A stretch of 64,000 bases of DNA from Chitinimonas prasina (GCF_030160395.1 NZ_BSOG01000002.1:248001-312000); one strand, 5' to 3'. Positions 34,217-42,761 are shown, numbered from the stretch's first letter. Translations and numbers: made by a program. The notes: generated from the sequence alone by a model not told the origin.

Positions 34217-34432
34217 ATGAAATACTTCAACCAAGCTCGTCGTTACGCTCCTGCTATTGCCGCCGCTGCAGTGGCTACTGTTTCTTTTGCTGCCGATGGC
34301 GATCTCGATGTTTCGTCGTTGGTCACTAAGGTGGCCGCAGTATCCGGTTCGGTTATTTTGATCGGACTTGCCATTCTCGGCGTGGTTGCCACTATTGCCG
34401 GTATCGGCTGGATTCGCCGCGTGGTGAAGTAA
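34217..34432 (+). CDS. Major coat protein (pVIII-like)
   Basis: A 71-residue precursor. Residues 1-25 (MKYFNQARRYAPAIAAAAVA, then TVSFA) are a signal peptide. The mature 46 residues have an acidic start (ADGDLDVSSL), a central membrane helix (GSVILIGLAILGVVATIAG) and a basic end (IRRVVK) that would face the packaged DNA: the standard pVIII design. AAAGGA precedes the ATG, and a terminator follows directly, as expected for a highly expressed coat gene. Confidence 0.9.
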   Translation: MKYFNQARRYAPAIAAAAVATVSFAADGDLDVSSLVTKVAAVSGSVILIGLAILGVVATIAGIGWIRRVVK

Positions 34433-34455
34433 GCGGCAAACGTGTCGAAACAAAG

Positions 34456-34479
34456 CGCCCCTTGATTGGGGCGTTTTTT
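34456..34479 (+). terminator. Rho-independent terminator after the major coat gene
   Basis: Stem CGCCCC/GGGGCG, loop TTGATT, followed by six T. Filamentous phages often place a terminator here to keep coat expression high and downstream genes low. Confidence 0.9.
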
Positions 34480-34493
34480 CATCAGGGGCGTAT

Positions 34494-34553
34494 ATGGAAG
34501 GTTTTTTGGCATTGATAACCATATTAGGTGCTTTATGGATAATGATAAGTTAG
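34494..34553 (+). CDS. Micro-ORF for a 19-residue hydrophobic peptide, candidate minor coat protein
   Basis: ATG with AGGGG eight bases upstream, encoding MEGFLALITILGALWIMIS and a stop that overlaps the start of the pIII-like gene by 19 bases. The peptide is one membrane helix. Ff-type minor coat proteins pVII and pIX are about 32 residues and nearly all hydrophobic, so this could be a shortened analogue. There is no direct evidence of translation. Confidence 0.35.
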   Translation: MEGFLALITILGALWIMIS

Positions 34554-36025
34554 TTCGATACTGTCTATTGCTGATCGCCATATGTGCATTCGGCGTGGTC
34601 AGTGCTGCGTCTGTCCCCGATTATGAGAATTTTTCTTATAAAGCACCAGATGTGGCTATATGCGATAAGTTTCCGGGAAAGATTGTTAGCTCTGCTTCTT
34701 CCTGTACAAATTCTGAAATGGGCAGCACGACTAATTGTCGTGTAACGCATAGCATGAATTCGAAATTTGAAGTCTGCGATCTGATTCCACCCGGCTACAC
34801 GAATCCATCTGGAACGACTGGCGCGTCGTTTGCATGTGATGCACCGTGGGTTGGTGCCACGTATGAAGAGAAAGTGTTCTTTGGGAATAAGTATTGGTGC
34901 CGCAAGCCCGGCGCACTCAAGTGTGAAGCGCCATTGGTCTTGAAGGATGGTAAATGTGTAGACAAGTGTGCAGATAAGACCGGTGTTGCGGCATCAGGTT
35001 GGTTTGACTGGGGGCCGGACCCTAAGAAAGGGCCGTCTGCTGTCGGTTGTTATGAGGGCTGTAAAGTCGGTTATACCGGTGGCGGCATTAGCGGTACTGC
35101 CCTAGTGGCCGGTAAGGCTCACTATTTCAGCCAGGGTGAGTACATGTATTACCGCAGCAGCTGCACCGGGGCTGATACGGTGAAGAAGCCGGGTACCAGC
35201 AAGCCCAATGACACCTGTGGCGAGGGGCAGGATAGCGCCAGCATGAACGGGACCACGCGCTGTTATGACCGTGCGACTGGCAAGTATGTAGACCCTACAA
35301 CGGGTTTGCCTACGGATAGTCCGCCTACTGACAGCGTGAAGGATTCGACTACTGAAACCCTGCCTGACGGGTCGACTAAGACCACCGTACGCGAGTGCAC
35401 GGCTAAGGGGTGCAGCACTACGGTGACGGTCACAAAACCCGATGGCAGTAGCAATAGCACCACTACTCATACAGGTGGCGGTGCTGATGGCTCTGCGGGT
35501 GGTGGAAATGGGAATGGTGATGGGGATGAGGGCGGTGAAGATGGCGAGCCAACTGAACCGACTAAGCCGAAGCCATTTTGTGAGGAGAACCCCGGCTCCC
35601 CAATTTGCAAGGAATCCAAATATTCCGGCTCCTGCGGTTCTGAGCCATCTTGCGAGGGTGATGCTATCCAGTGTGCCATAGCGCGCAATCAATTCCAGCT
35701 CGGTTGCAGCTTGGCCAATACCGATCACCCTATGCATGCGGCAGGTCAGCGGGCCATCGATGGCACTGATGAGGGTATGGATGCCCTTCCAGGCCGGGGC
35801 CGTGGCGAAGAGGAAGCCATCAAGTTTGACCCCGGAGCCGCTGTTGACCCTACTAGTGGTGGTAGCTGTCCCGCCCCTCGCGTTGTGGAGTTCGAGTTCG
35901 AAGGTTCTCGCACGTTGTCGTTCAGCTACGAACCGGCATGCAAGACCGCTGAGTTCATCCGCCCCCTGATTCTGCTTATTGCCGGCATTGCGGCCGTTTA
36001 CATCATCTTCGGGAAGCCAGCCTAA
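34535..36025 (+). CDS. Phage adsorption protein (pIII-like)
   Basis: A 496-residue virion protein. It has a signal peptide (LLLIAICAFGVVSAAS), a Cys-rich N-terminal region with many paired Cys (residues about 35-230) and a Thr/Ser/Gly/Asp/Glu-rich flexible region (about 250-370, GGADGSAGGGNGNGDGDEGG). A further domain follows, with a C-terminal membrane anchor (PLILLIAGIAAVYIIF) that stays in the membrane until assembly. This is the pIII layout: receptor-binding domains, glycine-rich linkers and an anchor. The ATG at 34535 places the signal peptide correctly. The receptor cannot be predicted. Confidence 0.82.
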   Translation: MDNDKLVRYCLLLIAICAFGVVSAASVPDYENFSYKAPDVAICDKFPGKIVSSASSCTNSEMGSTTNCRVTHSMNSKFEVCDLIPPGYTNPSGTTGASFACDAPWVGATYEEKVFFGNKYWCRKPGALKCEAPLVLKDGKCVDKCADKTGVAASGWFDWGPDPKKGPSAVGCYEGCKVGYTGGGISGTALVAGKAHYFSQGEYMYYRSSCTGADTVKKPGTSKPNDTCGEGQDSASMNGTTRCYDRATGKYVDPTTGLPTDSPPTDSVKDSTTETLPDGSTKTTVRECTAKGCSTTVTVTKPDGSSNSTTTHTGGGADGSAGGGNGNGDGDEGGEDGEPTEPTKPKPFCEENPGSPICKESKYSGSCGSEPSCEGDAIQCAIARNQFQLGCSLANTDHPMHAAGQRAIDGTDEGMDALPGRGRGEEEAIKFDPGAAVDPTSGGSCPAPRVVEFEFEGSRTLSFSYEPACKTAEFIRPLILLIAGIAAVYIIFGKPA

Positions 36026-36360
36026 TGTTCATGTTCGCAGGGCCATTGTTGGCCACACTCTCTCGCTTTTTGATTGGCGGCTTGGTCGTTGGAGGCATAC
36101 AGGCCATTGTCGGGCGCATCCTTATCGCCCTGGGCGTCTCCTTCGTCACCTATACCGGCGTATCGATAGCGTTCGATTCCGCCAAAAGCTATGTCTATCA
36201 GCAGTTGTCCGGCCTGCCTGCTGAGATGTTGGCCTTGGCAGGCTTGGCAGGCCTTGGCAAGGCCATCGGCATTATTTTCGCAGCCTTTGCTGCACGGCTG
36301 GCCCTGAATGGCGTCAACAAGGCTGGCAACCTCATTCAAGCTCGATTAACGAAAGGCTAA
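36025..36360 (+). CDS. Minor coat protein pVI-like (DUF2523)
   Basis: A 111-residue membrane protein with three hydrophobic segments (FLIGGLVVGGIQAIVGRILI, ALGVSFVTYTGVSIAF and a C-terminal GIIFAAFAARLALNGV). The DUF2523 pattern and its place between pIII and Zot identify it as the pVI analogue, which caps the virion with pIII. The start overlaps the pIII stop (TAATG). Confidence 0.82.
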   Translation: MFMFAGPLLATLSRFLIGGLVVGGIQAIVGRILIALGVSFVTYTGVSIAFDSAKSYVYQQLSGLPAEMLALAGLAGLGKAIGIIFAAFAARLALNGVNKAGNLIQARLTKG

Positions 36361-36362
36361 CC

Positions 36363-37454
36363 ATGTTGAGTCTTTGGACGGGTTTGCCGGGCAACGGCAA
36401 AACGCTATTTCTGATTGATCACCTGCGCGAACGTGCCGCTAAAGAACAGCGCCACGTCTATGTGCACGGCATTGCGTTGACTGATAAGGGGCGCCAAGAG
36501 CTCGGCTGGACGGAATTCACTGAGCCGGAAAAGTGGTGGGAATTTCCGCCTGGGGCCATCGTGGTTATGGATGAGGCTCAGTTCGTTTTCCCGCGCCGCA
36601 ATAGTGGCTCCAAGGTGCCCGAGCATGTCAACAAGATGGCCACCCATCGCCACCTTGGCATAGACGTCTATATCGTCACGCAAAAGCCGACCATGATTGA
36701 CGTGTTCATACGTGATCTGGTTGAAGACCATTACCACGTCAAGCGGTTGTTTGGCTCGCGTAGCGCCAGGGTGTCTAAGTTTAGCGGCGCATCGATGCTG
36801 GCTCGCGCTGATTTCAAGGATGCGATCAAGTCCGATCGGCGTTTTCCTCGCGATGTGTACCCGCTCTATGTTTCTTCGCAGCTTCATACGCATAAGCTGC
36901 AGCTGCCCTGGAAGAAGTTCGCGCCCATCATCTTGGGTGCAGTGGCTACTATTGGCGCCATCACGTATTTGGCGTTTAACTTTTGGGATGATATGGCGGG
37001 TTCGCCTGCCATTCCTAAGGGTGCAGCCCCTTCAGGGATTCATTCGACCAGTGCGCGACCGCCTGGGCCGCTGACCCGCGAAGAGTGGCTGGAAGGACGT
37101 GTAGCCCGCCTGGAAGGCCTTCCGCATACTGCACCGGTCTTTGATGCCGTGATGGCTGTGCAAAGTGCGCCTAAGCCTGTTGCATGTGTTCAAATGGGCC
37201 CCAAGTGCAATTGCTATAGCCAGCAGGGGACGCGCATCTTTGAAGTGCCTCATTTGTTCTGCTTACAGGCTGTTCAAAACGGCTGGTTCGATGAGACAGT
37301 ACCTGACTCCCGTACTGGCGAGTTGCCAGGGCAGGGCAGGGGACACCAAGTCAGCGCTCCGCCATCTTCTACTCCGCAGGGTGCGACGTCTGGTCAGGTC
37401 TTGGCATCGTTGCCGCCTCAGTTAGCACCGAATTTGTCTGTAGGTTCTAACTAA
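36363..37454 (+). CDS. Zot / pI assembly ATPase
   Basis: A 363-residue Zot-family protein. The cytoplasmic ATPase domain (1 to about 185) has Walker A GLPGNGKTLF (near residue 9) and Walker B AIVVMDEAQFVFP. A membrane helix follows (about 190-212, FAPIILGAVATIGAITYLAF). The periplasmic tail has the Cys motif ACVQMGPKCNCYSQQGT and a later Cys (FCLQAVQNG). It drives virion extrusion through the inner membrane. It is two bases behind the pVI-like gene and is followed by a terminator. Confidence 0.92.
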   Translation: MLSLWTGLPGNGKTLFLIDHLRERAAKEQRHVYVHGIALTDKGRQELGWTEFTEPEKWWEFPPGAIVVMDEAQFVFPRRNSGSKVPEHVNKMATHRHLGIDVYIVTQKPTMIDVFIRDLVEDHYHVKRLFGSRSARVSKFSGASMLARADFKDAIKSDRRFPRDVYPLYVSSQLHTHKLQLPWKKFAPIILGAVATIGAITYLAFNFWDDMAGSPAIPKGAAPSGIHSTSARPPGPLTREEWLEGRVARLEGLPHTAPVFDAVMAVQSAPKPVACVQMGPKCNCYSQQGTRIFEVPHLFCLQAVQNGWFDETVPDSRTGELPGQGRGHQVSAPPSSTPQGATSGQVLASLPPQLAPNLSVGSN

Positions 37455-37865
37455 GAAAAACCCGCCTTCAGGCGGGTTTATTCTTTCGTCATTGGTATCG
37501 AGATACTGCAGCGACTACCAGGTGAGCGCATTGTCATAAATCACCTCTCCTGGAGCGCTTGGCCAGCTGCACCAGGTCGCGCCGGCGACACCCTATTTAT
37601 GCATTTGTCACGCCTGGCGTTCTTAGCCGGCGACTCAAATGTCATGCCGTGGCTTTCAGCGTTTTGGCATGCCACCGCACCGGCCCGCAGGCGCCCTCCA
37701 GGCGCCGTTTTGATGCCCCGCCCCGGCGGAGCCCTGGCTGAGCTGCCAAGCCGTTGCTCGCGTGGCTTGCTGTCACAGCTTGACCCAGCCCGGCCCGCGC
37801 TTACAGACAGCACGCTGTTTGATTGCGATACACTGCGAGAAACTAGATTTCATGGGGGAGGGTTC
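37455..37865 (+). other. Structured phage intergenic region, possible origin
   Basis: 411 bases without a supported gene. They contain a terminator (37459-37478), a GTCGC/CGGCGAC element near 37577, a short hairpin GGCGCC-CTCCA-GGCGCC followed by GTTTT (37690-37711) and other GC-rich inverted stretches. Clustered hairpins in a non-coding phage region fit a strand-synthesis origin or packaging signal; I cannot identify the nick site. Confidence 0.4.
37459..37478 (+). terminator. Rho-independent terminator after zot
   Basis: AACCCGCC, loop TTCA, GGCGGGTT, then TTATTCTTT. An eight-base-pair stem with a T-rich tail, a few bases after the zot stop. Confidence 0.88.
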
Positions 37866-38252
37866 ATGGTTCCATCAGTTAACCCGGCAACAAAGAGCCG
37901 TCATCGTTTGCTTATTGCACTGGTTGTTGCTGAGACTGTGCTTTTTTACTTTGGCTACACACGTTTTGTAACCGGTAGATGGCCAATATTTTCTAGCGAC
38001 ACTGTTGCGCGGCCGGCTATGTCTCTTCCTTCTCCTGAGCCAGTCATTGCACCGCCTGCAATTAGCAAGACAGTTACTCTTCCGGTGGTCGCTACAGATA
38101 TCGTTATTTCTGGTTGTGCAGAGAGCGCTACAAACTGCAAGTGCTTTGATACAGCTGGTCGGGCTGTGCGGATGTCGGAAACTGTATGCAGGGAGTTTCT
38201 CCAAGGGGGGCCGTCCAGCCCGGATGCTTTCTTTGTTCCCGGGCCACCTTGA
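37866..38252 (+). CDS. Membrane protein resembling the periplasmic part of Zot (pXI-like)
   Basis: A 128-residue protein with a basic N-terminus, one membrane helix (LLIALVVAETVLFYFGY, residues about 15-31), a Pro-rich spacer and a C-terminal SGCAESATNCKCFDTAGRAV, then ETVCREFLQGG. That Cys pattern (C-x6-C-x-C-F/Y, G, later C and LQxG) parallels the periplasmic end of the Zot protein encoded just upstream. There is no ATPase domain. In Ff phages a truncated pI (pXI) with the same topology is made by internal initiation; here it seems to have its own gene. GGGGGAGGG precedes the ATG. Confidence 0.65.
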   Translation: MVPSVNPATKSRHRLLIALVVAETVLFYFGYTRFVTGRWPIFSSDTVARPAMSLPSPEPVIAPPAISKTVTLPVVATDIVISGCAESATNCKCFDTAGRAVRMSETVCREFLQGGPSSPDAFFVPGPP

Positions 38253-38261
38253 TGTTTCGCT

Positions 38262-38717
38262 TCAGTCAAACATTTTCCGTAGAAGTAGGCTGTGCCGGGT
38301 CTCTAAGTGGCACTGTCGCTTGTAGAAGTCCCGCTCTTTGGTCAGCCGCGCAATCAAGTCAGATTGCCGGCTGGCTAGGTTGTCCAGCCGCCTAAATTCC
38401 GGCAAGCGGTCTATGTCTGACCAGTGCAGGCCACCGGCTTTTTCCAGATTTGGCCCGGTAAACCGCTCGCCGCCTATGATCGTCCAGCCCGCGAATAGCC
38501 CGCATGTCTCGGGCAGCTCGCATCGCAGCTTGAGCGCTAGCAGCTCGTACAGCATGCGCGGCATTTCCTCTTTACCAGACAGCCAGGCCGCCATCTGGTT
38601 GCGACTGACGCCATAGTGTTTCGCCAGCTTATTGGCGGTGGGCTTGGCTTCCTGCGCTACATGACAAACTGCTGCCTGATTGACGCCGTGGCAGAACGGC
38701 AATGGTGCTCGCTGCAT
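38262..38717 (-). CDS. Phage HTH protein (DUF3653-like), leftward
   Basis: A 151-residue protein on the minus strand at the right end of the prophage. Residues about 20-60 form a helix-turn-helix (TANKLAKHYGVSRNQMAAWL); then comes GWTIIGGERFTGPNLEKAGG and a C-terminal coiled coil rich in Arg (LIARLTKERDFYKRQCHLET). This order is familiar from DUF3653-type proteins of filamentous phages. The start at 38717 is tentative; only a GGGAT-like site precedes it. A hairpin with TTTT lies 19 bases upstream of it. Probably regulatory. Confidence 0.68.
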   Translation of the reverse strand: MQRAPLPFCHGVNQAAVCHVAQEAKPTANKLAKHYGVSRNQMAAWLSGKEEMPRMLYELLALKLRCELPETCGLFAGWTIIGGERFTGPNLEKAGGLHWSDIDRLPEFRRLDNLASRQSDLIARLTKERDFYKRQCHLETRHSLLLRKMFD

Positions 38718-38735
38718 TTCATCCCTGGAACGAAA

Positions 38736-38754
38736 AGCCCGGCTAGGCCGGGCT
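38736..38754 (-). terminator. Inverted repeat, terminator-like on the minus strand
   Basis: AGCCCGGC, three bases, GCCGGGCT, followed on the minus strand by TTTTCG. It lies just upstream of the leftward HTH gene, so it would stop or attenuate transcription entering the prophage from the right. Confidence 0.5.
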
Positions 38755-38862
38755 GTTGGTGACAGGGAGAGGGGGGATTGCCCATTATGCATACGATGGC
38801 GACGGCGCTGCCAGTAGGCCAAGAATCGTGGCGCGTATACGGCGCAGCTTCCTGCGAATCCT

Positions 38863-38890
38863 ACTTGACATAATAAACATTATGCGAAGT
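38863..38890 (-). repeat. dif-like site, right prophage junction
   Basis: On the minus strand: XerC-type arm ACTTCGCATAA, centre TGTTTA, XerD-type arm TTATGTCAAGT. Compared with the neisserial dif as I remember it, the match is 24 of 28. With the host arms from both junctions joined, the rebuilt empty site has arms ACTTCGCATAA and TTATGTAAAGT. I read this as the chromosomal dif. Confidence 0.82.
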
Positions 38891-39048
38891 ATTGTGCCGG
38901 ATCATTGGTAGGGCAAACAAAAACCTTTAGGCAGGAGTATGCTTTGCCCATGGTGCAAGCTGCACGTGCCGCAGACGAACTACTTGCCATCCTGGCGGAA
39001 CATCCCATTCCGCCTGCGCGTTAAGATACTACGCACTCGTGCTCGCTA

Positions 39049-40120
39049 TTACGGCATCACCCCCGGCAACCTCAACCCGATTACGACCCTGATGCTTGGC
39101 TCGATAGGTTCGCCCCCGGCCATGAGCGGCAGGCAAAGATAGGCGCCCGGAGCCTCGTGCTGCAGATGCTGGCAGACCGGCGCTTTGTCGCTGTCGGCTA
39201 CCTCGTGTATCTGGCCGCGGCGTATGGCCCAGCATTGCTGCGGTTCAAACAACTGGGTATTGCTAGCCGGCGACAGCCAGCTGACCATGCGTTCCAGCAG
39301 GTCCCGTGAGGGGTGGTAGGCGTAAATGGCGCCGGCATGGGCTGGAAATAACTGGTGAGCATACTTGCCGACCACGCCGGAAAAAACTCCTCGCTGTCGA
39401 CGCACACCTGCAGTGCGCTCGACATACGGGACAGGATGGCCATCTGGTAGTTGTGCTCTTCCAGATTGTCCGCTGTCAGTTGAGCGCGCTCGCTCAGGCA
39501 CGGAATATCTGCCATAACAAGGTGGCAAACAACGCGCCGTCCAGGCTGGTGATCAGGAGGACCGCCAGGCTCACCAGTCGCTCGCGGCTGTGCTGCTCCG
39601 CTGCGATGCTTGCCTGCCGCACGCTAAGTGTGGCGCTCGCCTCGGCGACGGTGACGCGGATGCGGTCCATATTAAGCTTGCCCTGGGAGATATCGTGAAA
39701 CTCTGGGCTGTCGCCACTGCTTTTGTGTTGTCGGCTCGCTATCATGCGCGACTGATACTCGCGCAAAGCCTTGACCAGGTTGCGCAGTTCGCGCATTCGC
39801 GGTGCCAGCGTCGCGTCGTCGGCGAACTGCCGGTCTAGCTGTGCTTGCAGTTCGCTGGAACGCTCCGTTCCCTGGTAGTAAGGCTGCAGGTATTCCTCGC
39901 GGCCGGTCAGCAGATAACCGCGCGTGCCGGTCTCGGCGTCCTTGAGGCCCGACAGCATGAATTGCATGTCTTCCATCTGGCCGACGATCTGTTCGCGCTG
40001 GCTGGCTGCGGCGTTGACTCAGTTGGCGGACAGCGTCGGCACCAGTGCAGTGAGGGCTAGCAGCAGCAAGGCCAGTACGAAACCGGCCTGTAGCAGTCGA
40101 TAATGGGTGCTTGATTCCAT
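39049..40120 (-). pseudogene. Broken CHASE3-GAF sensor gene
   Basis: Starting at 40120 the frame encodes a membrane segment (LQAGFVLALLLLALTALVPT), then an in-frame TGA (40019-40021) where Trp would be expected, then a CHASE3 domain (MEDMQFMLSGLKDAETGTRG, then YLLTGREEYLQPYYQ) and a second membrane segment. After 39494 the frame shifts: a coiled-coil linker (LTADNLEEHNYQMAILSRMS) continues in another frame, and a GAF domain (KYAHQLFPAHAGAIYAYHP to CLPLMAGGE) in a third. The output domain (GGDEF or kinase) is missing. One nonsense mutation, at least two frameshifts and a lost end make this a dead gene. Confidence 0.82.
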
Positions 40121-40264
40121 GGCGATCGATATCCCTAGCGTACACCGAAGATCTAGCCAGACCTGGTTGAAGCGGGCTGTAGCGGGCGGTTGCGCTTGCT
40201 CGGCGACAAACGGGAGTGCAGCGCCCTCTCCTGCCCTTCTGCATACAGGATAGCAGCACCGGGC

Positions 40265-40287
40265 TTATCCACATCTGCTGTGGATAA
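40265..40287. promoter_or_regulatory. Two perfect inverted DnaA boxes
   Basis: TTATCCACA (40265-40273) and its reverse complement TGTGGATAA (40279-40287), five bases apart. Both match the strongest consensus DnaA box exactly. They lie in a non-coding gap between tex and the broken sensor gene, 1.4 kb from the dif-like site. Confidence 0.7.
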
Positions 40288-40324
40288 ACCTGGCCAAAAC
40301 CGCGAAAAACCTCGTCGCATCAAT

Positions 40325-40354
40325 ACCCGAATCGGGTTGCGCAAAATTTGCGCA
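40325..40354. repeat. Two abutting palindromes after tex
   Basis: ACCCGA-A-TCGGGT (40325-40337) directly followed by TGCGCAAA-A-TTTGCGCA (40338-40354). On the minus strand they come right after the tex stop, so they may form the end of its transcript, though no T-run follows. They may also belong with the nearby DnaA boxes. Confidence 0.5.
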
Positions 40355-40380
40355 CTTGCCGGCGGCGCCTGTTTTGCCGC

Positions 40381-42684
40381 TTATTTCTTCAGGGCAGCAA
40401 AGGCCGCTGCCATGGCAGTGTTGCTGCTCAGCTGGGGCTTGGCTTGGCGATCTGGCCTTGGGGTTGCCGGGTTAGCGCTGCGTGTGGGGCTGCCGCCTTC
40501 GATGGGGTCGTCCAGGCGCATGGTCAGGGCGATGCGCTGGCGTTTGACGTCTACCTCCACCACTTTCACCTTCACCACATCGCCGGCCTTGACCACGTCA
40601 CGCGGGTCTTTGACAAATTTGCTGGCCAGTGCCGATACATGCACTAAGCCGTCCTGGTGCACGCCGATATCGATAAAGGCGCCAAAGGCCGCCACGTTGC
40701 TGACCACGCCTTCGAGCACCATGCCAGGCAACAGATCCTTGATGTCTTCCACGCCATCCTGAAAGGTTGCGGTCTTGAATTCGGGGCGCGGGTCGCGGCC
40801 GGGTTTGTCCAGTTCGCTGAGGATGTCGCGCACGGTGGGCAAGCCGAAGCGCTCGTCGGTGAACTCGGCTGCGTTCAATTGCTTGAGTAGGCCGCTGTCA
40901 CCCAGCAGCGATTTCACCTCACGCCGGGTTTTGACGATGATTTTTTCTACCACCGGGTAGGCTTCTGGGTGGACCGCGCTGGCATCCAGCGGGTTGCTGC
41001 CATTCATGATGCGCAAGAAGCCGGCAGCCAGTTCGAATGTCTTTTCGCCCAACCGAGGCACCGCCTTGAGTGCCATGCGGTCGCTGAACGCGCCGTGGGC
41101 ATCGCGATGAGCCACGATATTGCTGGCCAGGGTGGCGCTAAGGCCGGAGACGCGCGCCAGCAAGGCGCTGGAGGCCGTGTTGACGTCCACGCCCACCGCG
41201 TTCACGCAGTCTTCCACCACCGCATCCAACGTACGTGCCAGTTCGCCCTGGTTGACATCATGCTGGTACTGCCCTACCCCAATGGCCTTGGGATCGATCT
41301 TGACCAGCTCAGCCAGCGGATCTTGCAGGCGACGGGCAATGGAGACCGCGCCGCGCAGGCTGACATCCAGGTCGGGGAACTCGCGGGCGGCCAATTCTGA
41401 GGCGGAATATACCGAGGCGCCGGCTTCGGATACCACTATCTTCTGCAGCTTGCGCTCTGGTAGTTGCTTGATCAGGTCGGCGGCCAGCTTGTCGGTTTCG
41501 CGGCTGGCGGTGCCGTTGCCGATGGCTATCAATTCCACGCCATGCTGTGTCACCAGGCGATTCAGGCGGTTCAGGCTGCCATCCCAGTCGTTACGTGGCA
41601 CATGGGGGTAGATGGTATCGGTGGCGACCACCTTGCCGGTCTTGTCGGTCACTGCCACCTTGACCCCGGTACGCAAGCCAGGGTCCAGGCCCAGTGTGGC
41701 GCGTGGCCCGGCGGGGGCGGCCAGCAGCAGGTCCTTGAGATTGCTGGCGAATATCTTGATGGCTTCGGCTTCGGCGCTTTCGCGTATCCGATTGGTCAGT
41801 TCCACTTCGAGCGTCAGGAATATCTTGGCACGCCAGGCCAGGCGCACGGTATCCATCAGCCAGCGGTCGGCGGGGCGGCTGGCATCTCGGATATTGAAGC
41901 GTGCGGCAATGCGGGTTTCGCCCGCACCTGGCTTGCCGGCCGGCAGCTCGGCATCTTCGGGCAGCGCCAGCGTAAAGTTCAGCATGCCTTCGTTGCGGCC
42001 TCGCAATACCGCCAGCACCCGGTGCGACGGCGCACGGTGCAGGGGCTCGCGGTGGTCGAAGTAGTCGGCGTACTTGGCGCCGGCTTCGCGCTTGCTCTCG
42101 TCTGCCAGGCTGGCAACCAGTTCGGCGCGTTGCCACAGCAGCTCACGTAGCTCGTGCAGCAGTGCGGCATCCTCGGCAAACTGCTCAATCAGGATATGGC
42201 GAGCACCATCGAGGGCGGCCTTGGTGTCGGCCACGCCCTTTTCCTCGCTAACAAAGCTTGCTGCCTCGGCTTCCGGCTGGCGGCCGGGCTCAGCCAGCAG
42301 CAGCTCGGCCAAGGGCGCCAACCCTGCCTCACGGGCGATCTGCGCGCGGGTACGGCGCTTGGGTTTGTACGGTAGGTAGAGGTCTTCTAGCCGCTGCTTG
42401 TTGTCTGCCGCCAGCAAGGCAGTTTGCAGCTCGTCCGTCAGCTTGCCCTGCTCCTGTACCGAGGCGATCACGGCGGTGCGCCTATCTTCCAGTTCGCGCA
42501 AATAGCGCAACCGCTCATCCAGGTGGCGCAACTGGGTATCGTCCAGCCCGCCGGTGGCTTCCTTACGATAGCGGGCAATAAACGGCACGGTGGCGCCTTC
42601 GTCCAGCAGCGCCATGGTGGCGGCAACCTGGGCTGGGCGGCAGTTGAGTTCCTGGGCAATACGGTGTTCGATGGAAGGCAGCAT
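40381..42684 (-). CDS. tex: Tex transcription accessory protein
   Basis: Tex is a conserved RNA-binding protein that affects transcription and, in pathogens, toxin expression. The 767 residues show the N-terminal helical region ([20 protein letters not shown], then [16 protein letters not shown]), the YqgF-type RNase H-like domain ([20 protein letters not shown]), helix-hairpin-helix units ([20 protein letters not shown]) and a C-terminal S1 domain ([20 protein letters not shown]). The Met at 42684 matches family N-termini; the frame remains open 44 codons upstream. It is 77 bases downstream of asd and may share its transcript. Confidence 0.95.
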   Translation of the reverse strand: MLPSIEHRIAQELNCRPAQVAATMALLDEGATVPFIARYRKEATGGLDDTQLRHLDERLRYLRELEDRRTAVIASVQEQGKLTDELQTALLAADNKQRLEDLYLPYKPKRRTRAQIAREAGLAPLAELLLAEPGRQPEAEAASFVSEEKGVADTKAALDGARHILIEQFAEDAALLHELRELLWQRAELVASLADESKREAGAKYADYFDHREPLHRAPSHRVLAVLRGRNEGMLNFTLALPEDAELPAGKPGAGETRIAARFNIRDASRPADRWLMDTVRLAWRAKIFLTLEVELTNRIRESAEAEAIKIFASNLKDLLLAAPAGPRATLGLDPGLRTGVKVAVTDKTGKVVATDTIYPHVPRNDWDGSLNRLNRLVTQHGVELIAIGNGTASRETDKLAADLIKQLPERKLQKIVVSEAGASVYSASELAAREFPDLDVSLRGAVSIARRLQDPLAELVKIDPKAIGVGQYQHDVNQGELARTLDAVVEDCVNAVGVDVNTASSALLARVSGLSATLASNIVAHRDAHGAFSDRMALKAVPRLGEKTFELAAGFLRIMNGSNPLDASAVHPEAYPVVEKIIVKTRREVKSLLGDSGLLKQLNAAEFTDERFGLPTVRDILSELDKPGRDPRPEFKTATFQDGVEDIKDLLPGMVLEGVVSNVAAFGAFIDIGVHQDGLVHVSALASKFVKDPRDVVKAGDVVKVKVVEVDVKRQRIALTMRLDDPIEGGSPTRSANPATPRPDRQAKPQLSSNTAMAAAFAALKK

Positions 42685-42761
42685 GGCGTCTAGGCAGGGA
42701 TACAGGAAAGACACAGCCCGGCTGTTTCCAGCCGGGCCGCAAGGTTTTGATGCGTAAGGAA

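Larger units (their letters stand above)
30885..38890 (+). mobile_element. Filamentous (inovirus) prophage integrated at dif
   Basis: An about 8-kb element with inovirus gene order: leftward regulator, Rep, ssDNA-binding protein, small genes, major coat, terminator, pIII-like, pVI-like, Zot, terminator, pXI-like protein and a leftward HTH protein. It is bounded by dif-type sites at 30885-30912 and 38863-38890 that share a central hexamer. No integrase or transposase gene is present, so integration most likely used host XerC/XerD. All frames appear intact, so the phage may be productive. No secretin (pIV) gene is present; it probably uses a host secretin. Confidence 0.9.
38718..39048. other. 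Right prophage end and host junction
   Basis: 331 bases that hold a hairpin (38736-38754), the right dif-type site (38863-38890) and about 150 bases of host sequence with no supported gene. A frame at 38948-39023 (reading PMVQAARAADELLAILAEHP) looks coding-like but is too short to name. Confidence 0.4.

Noticed and set aside
38939-39142. A 67-codon plus-strand frame after the right prophage junction
   Set aside because: No family similarity, and it overlaps the 3' remnant of the broken sensor gene. An alternative frame here looks more coding-like but is equally short.
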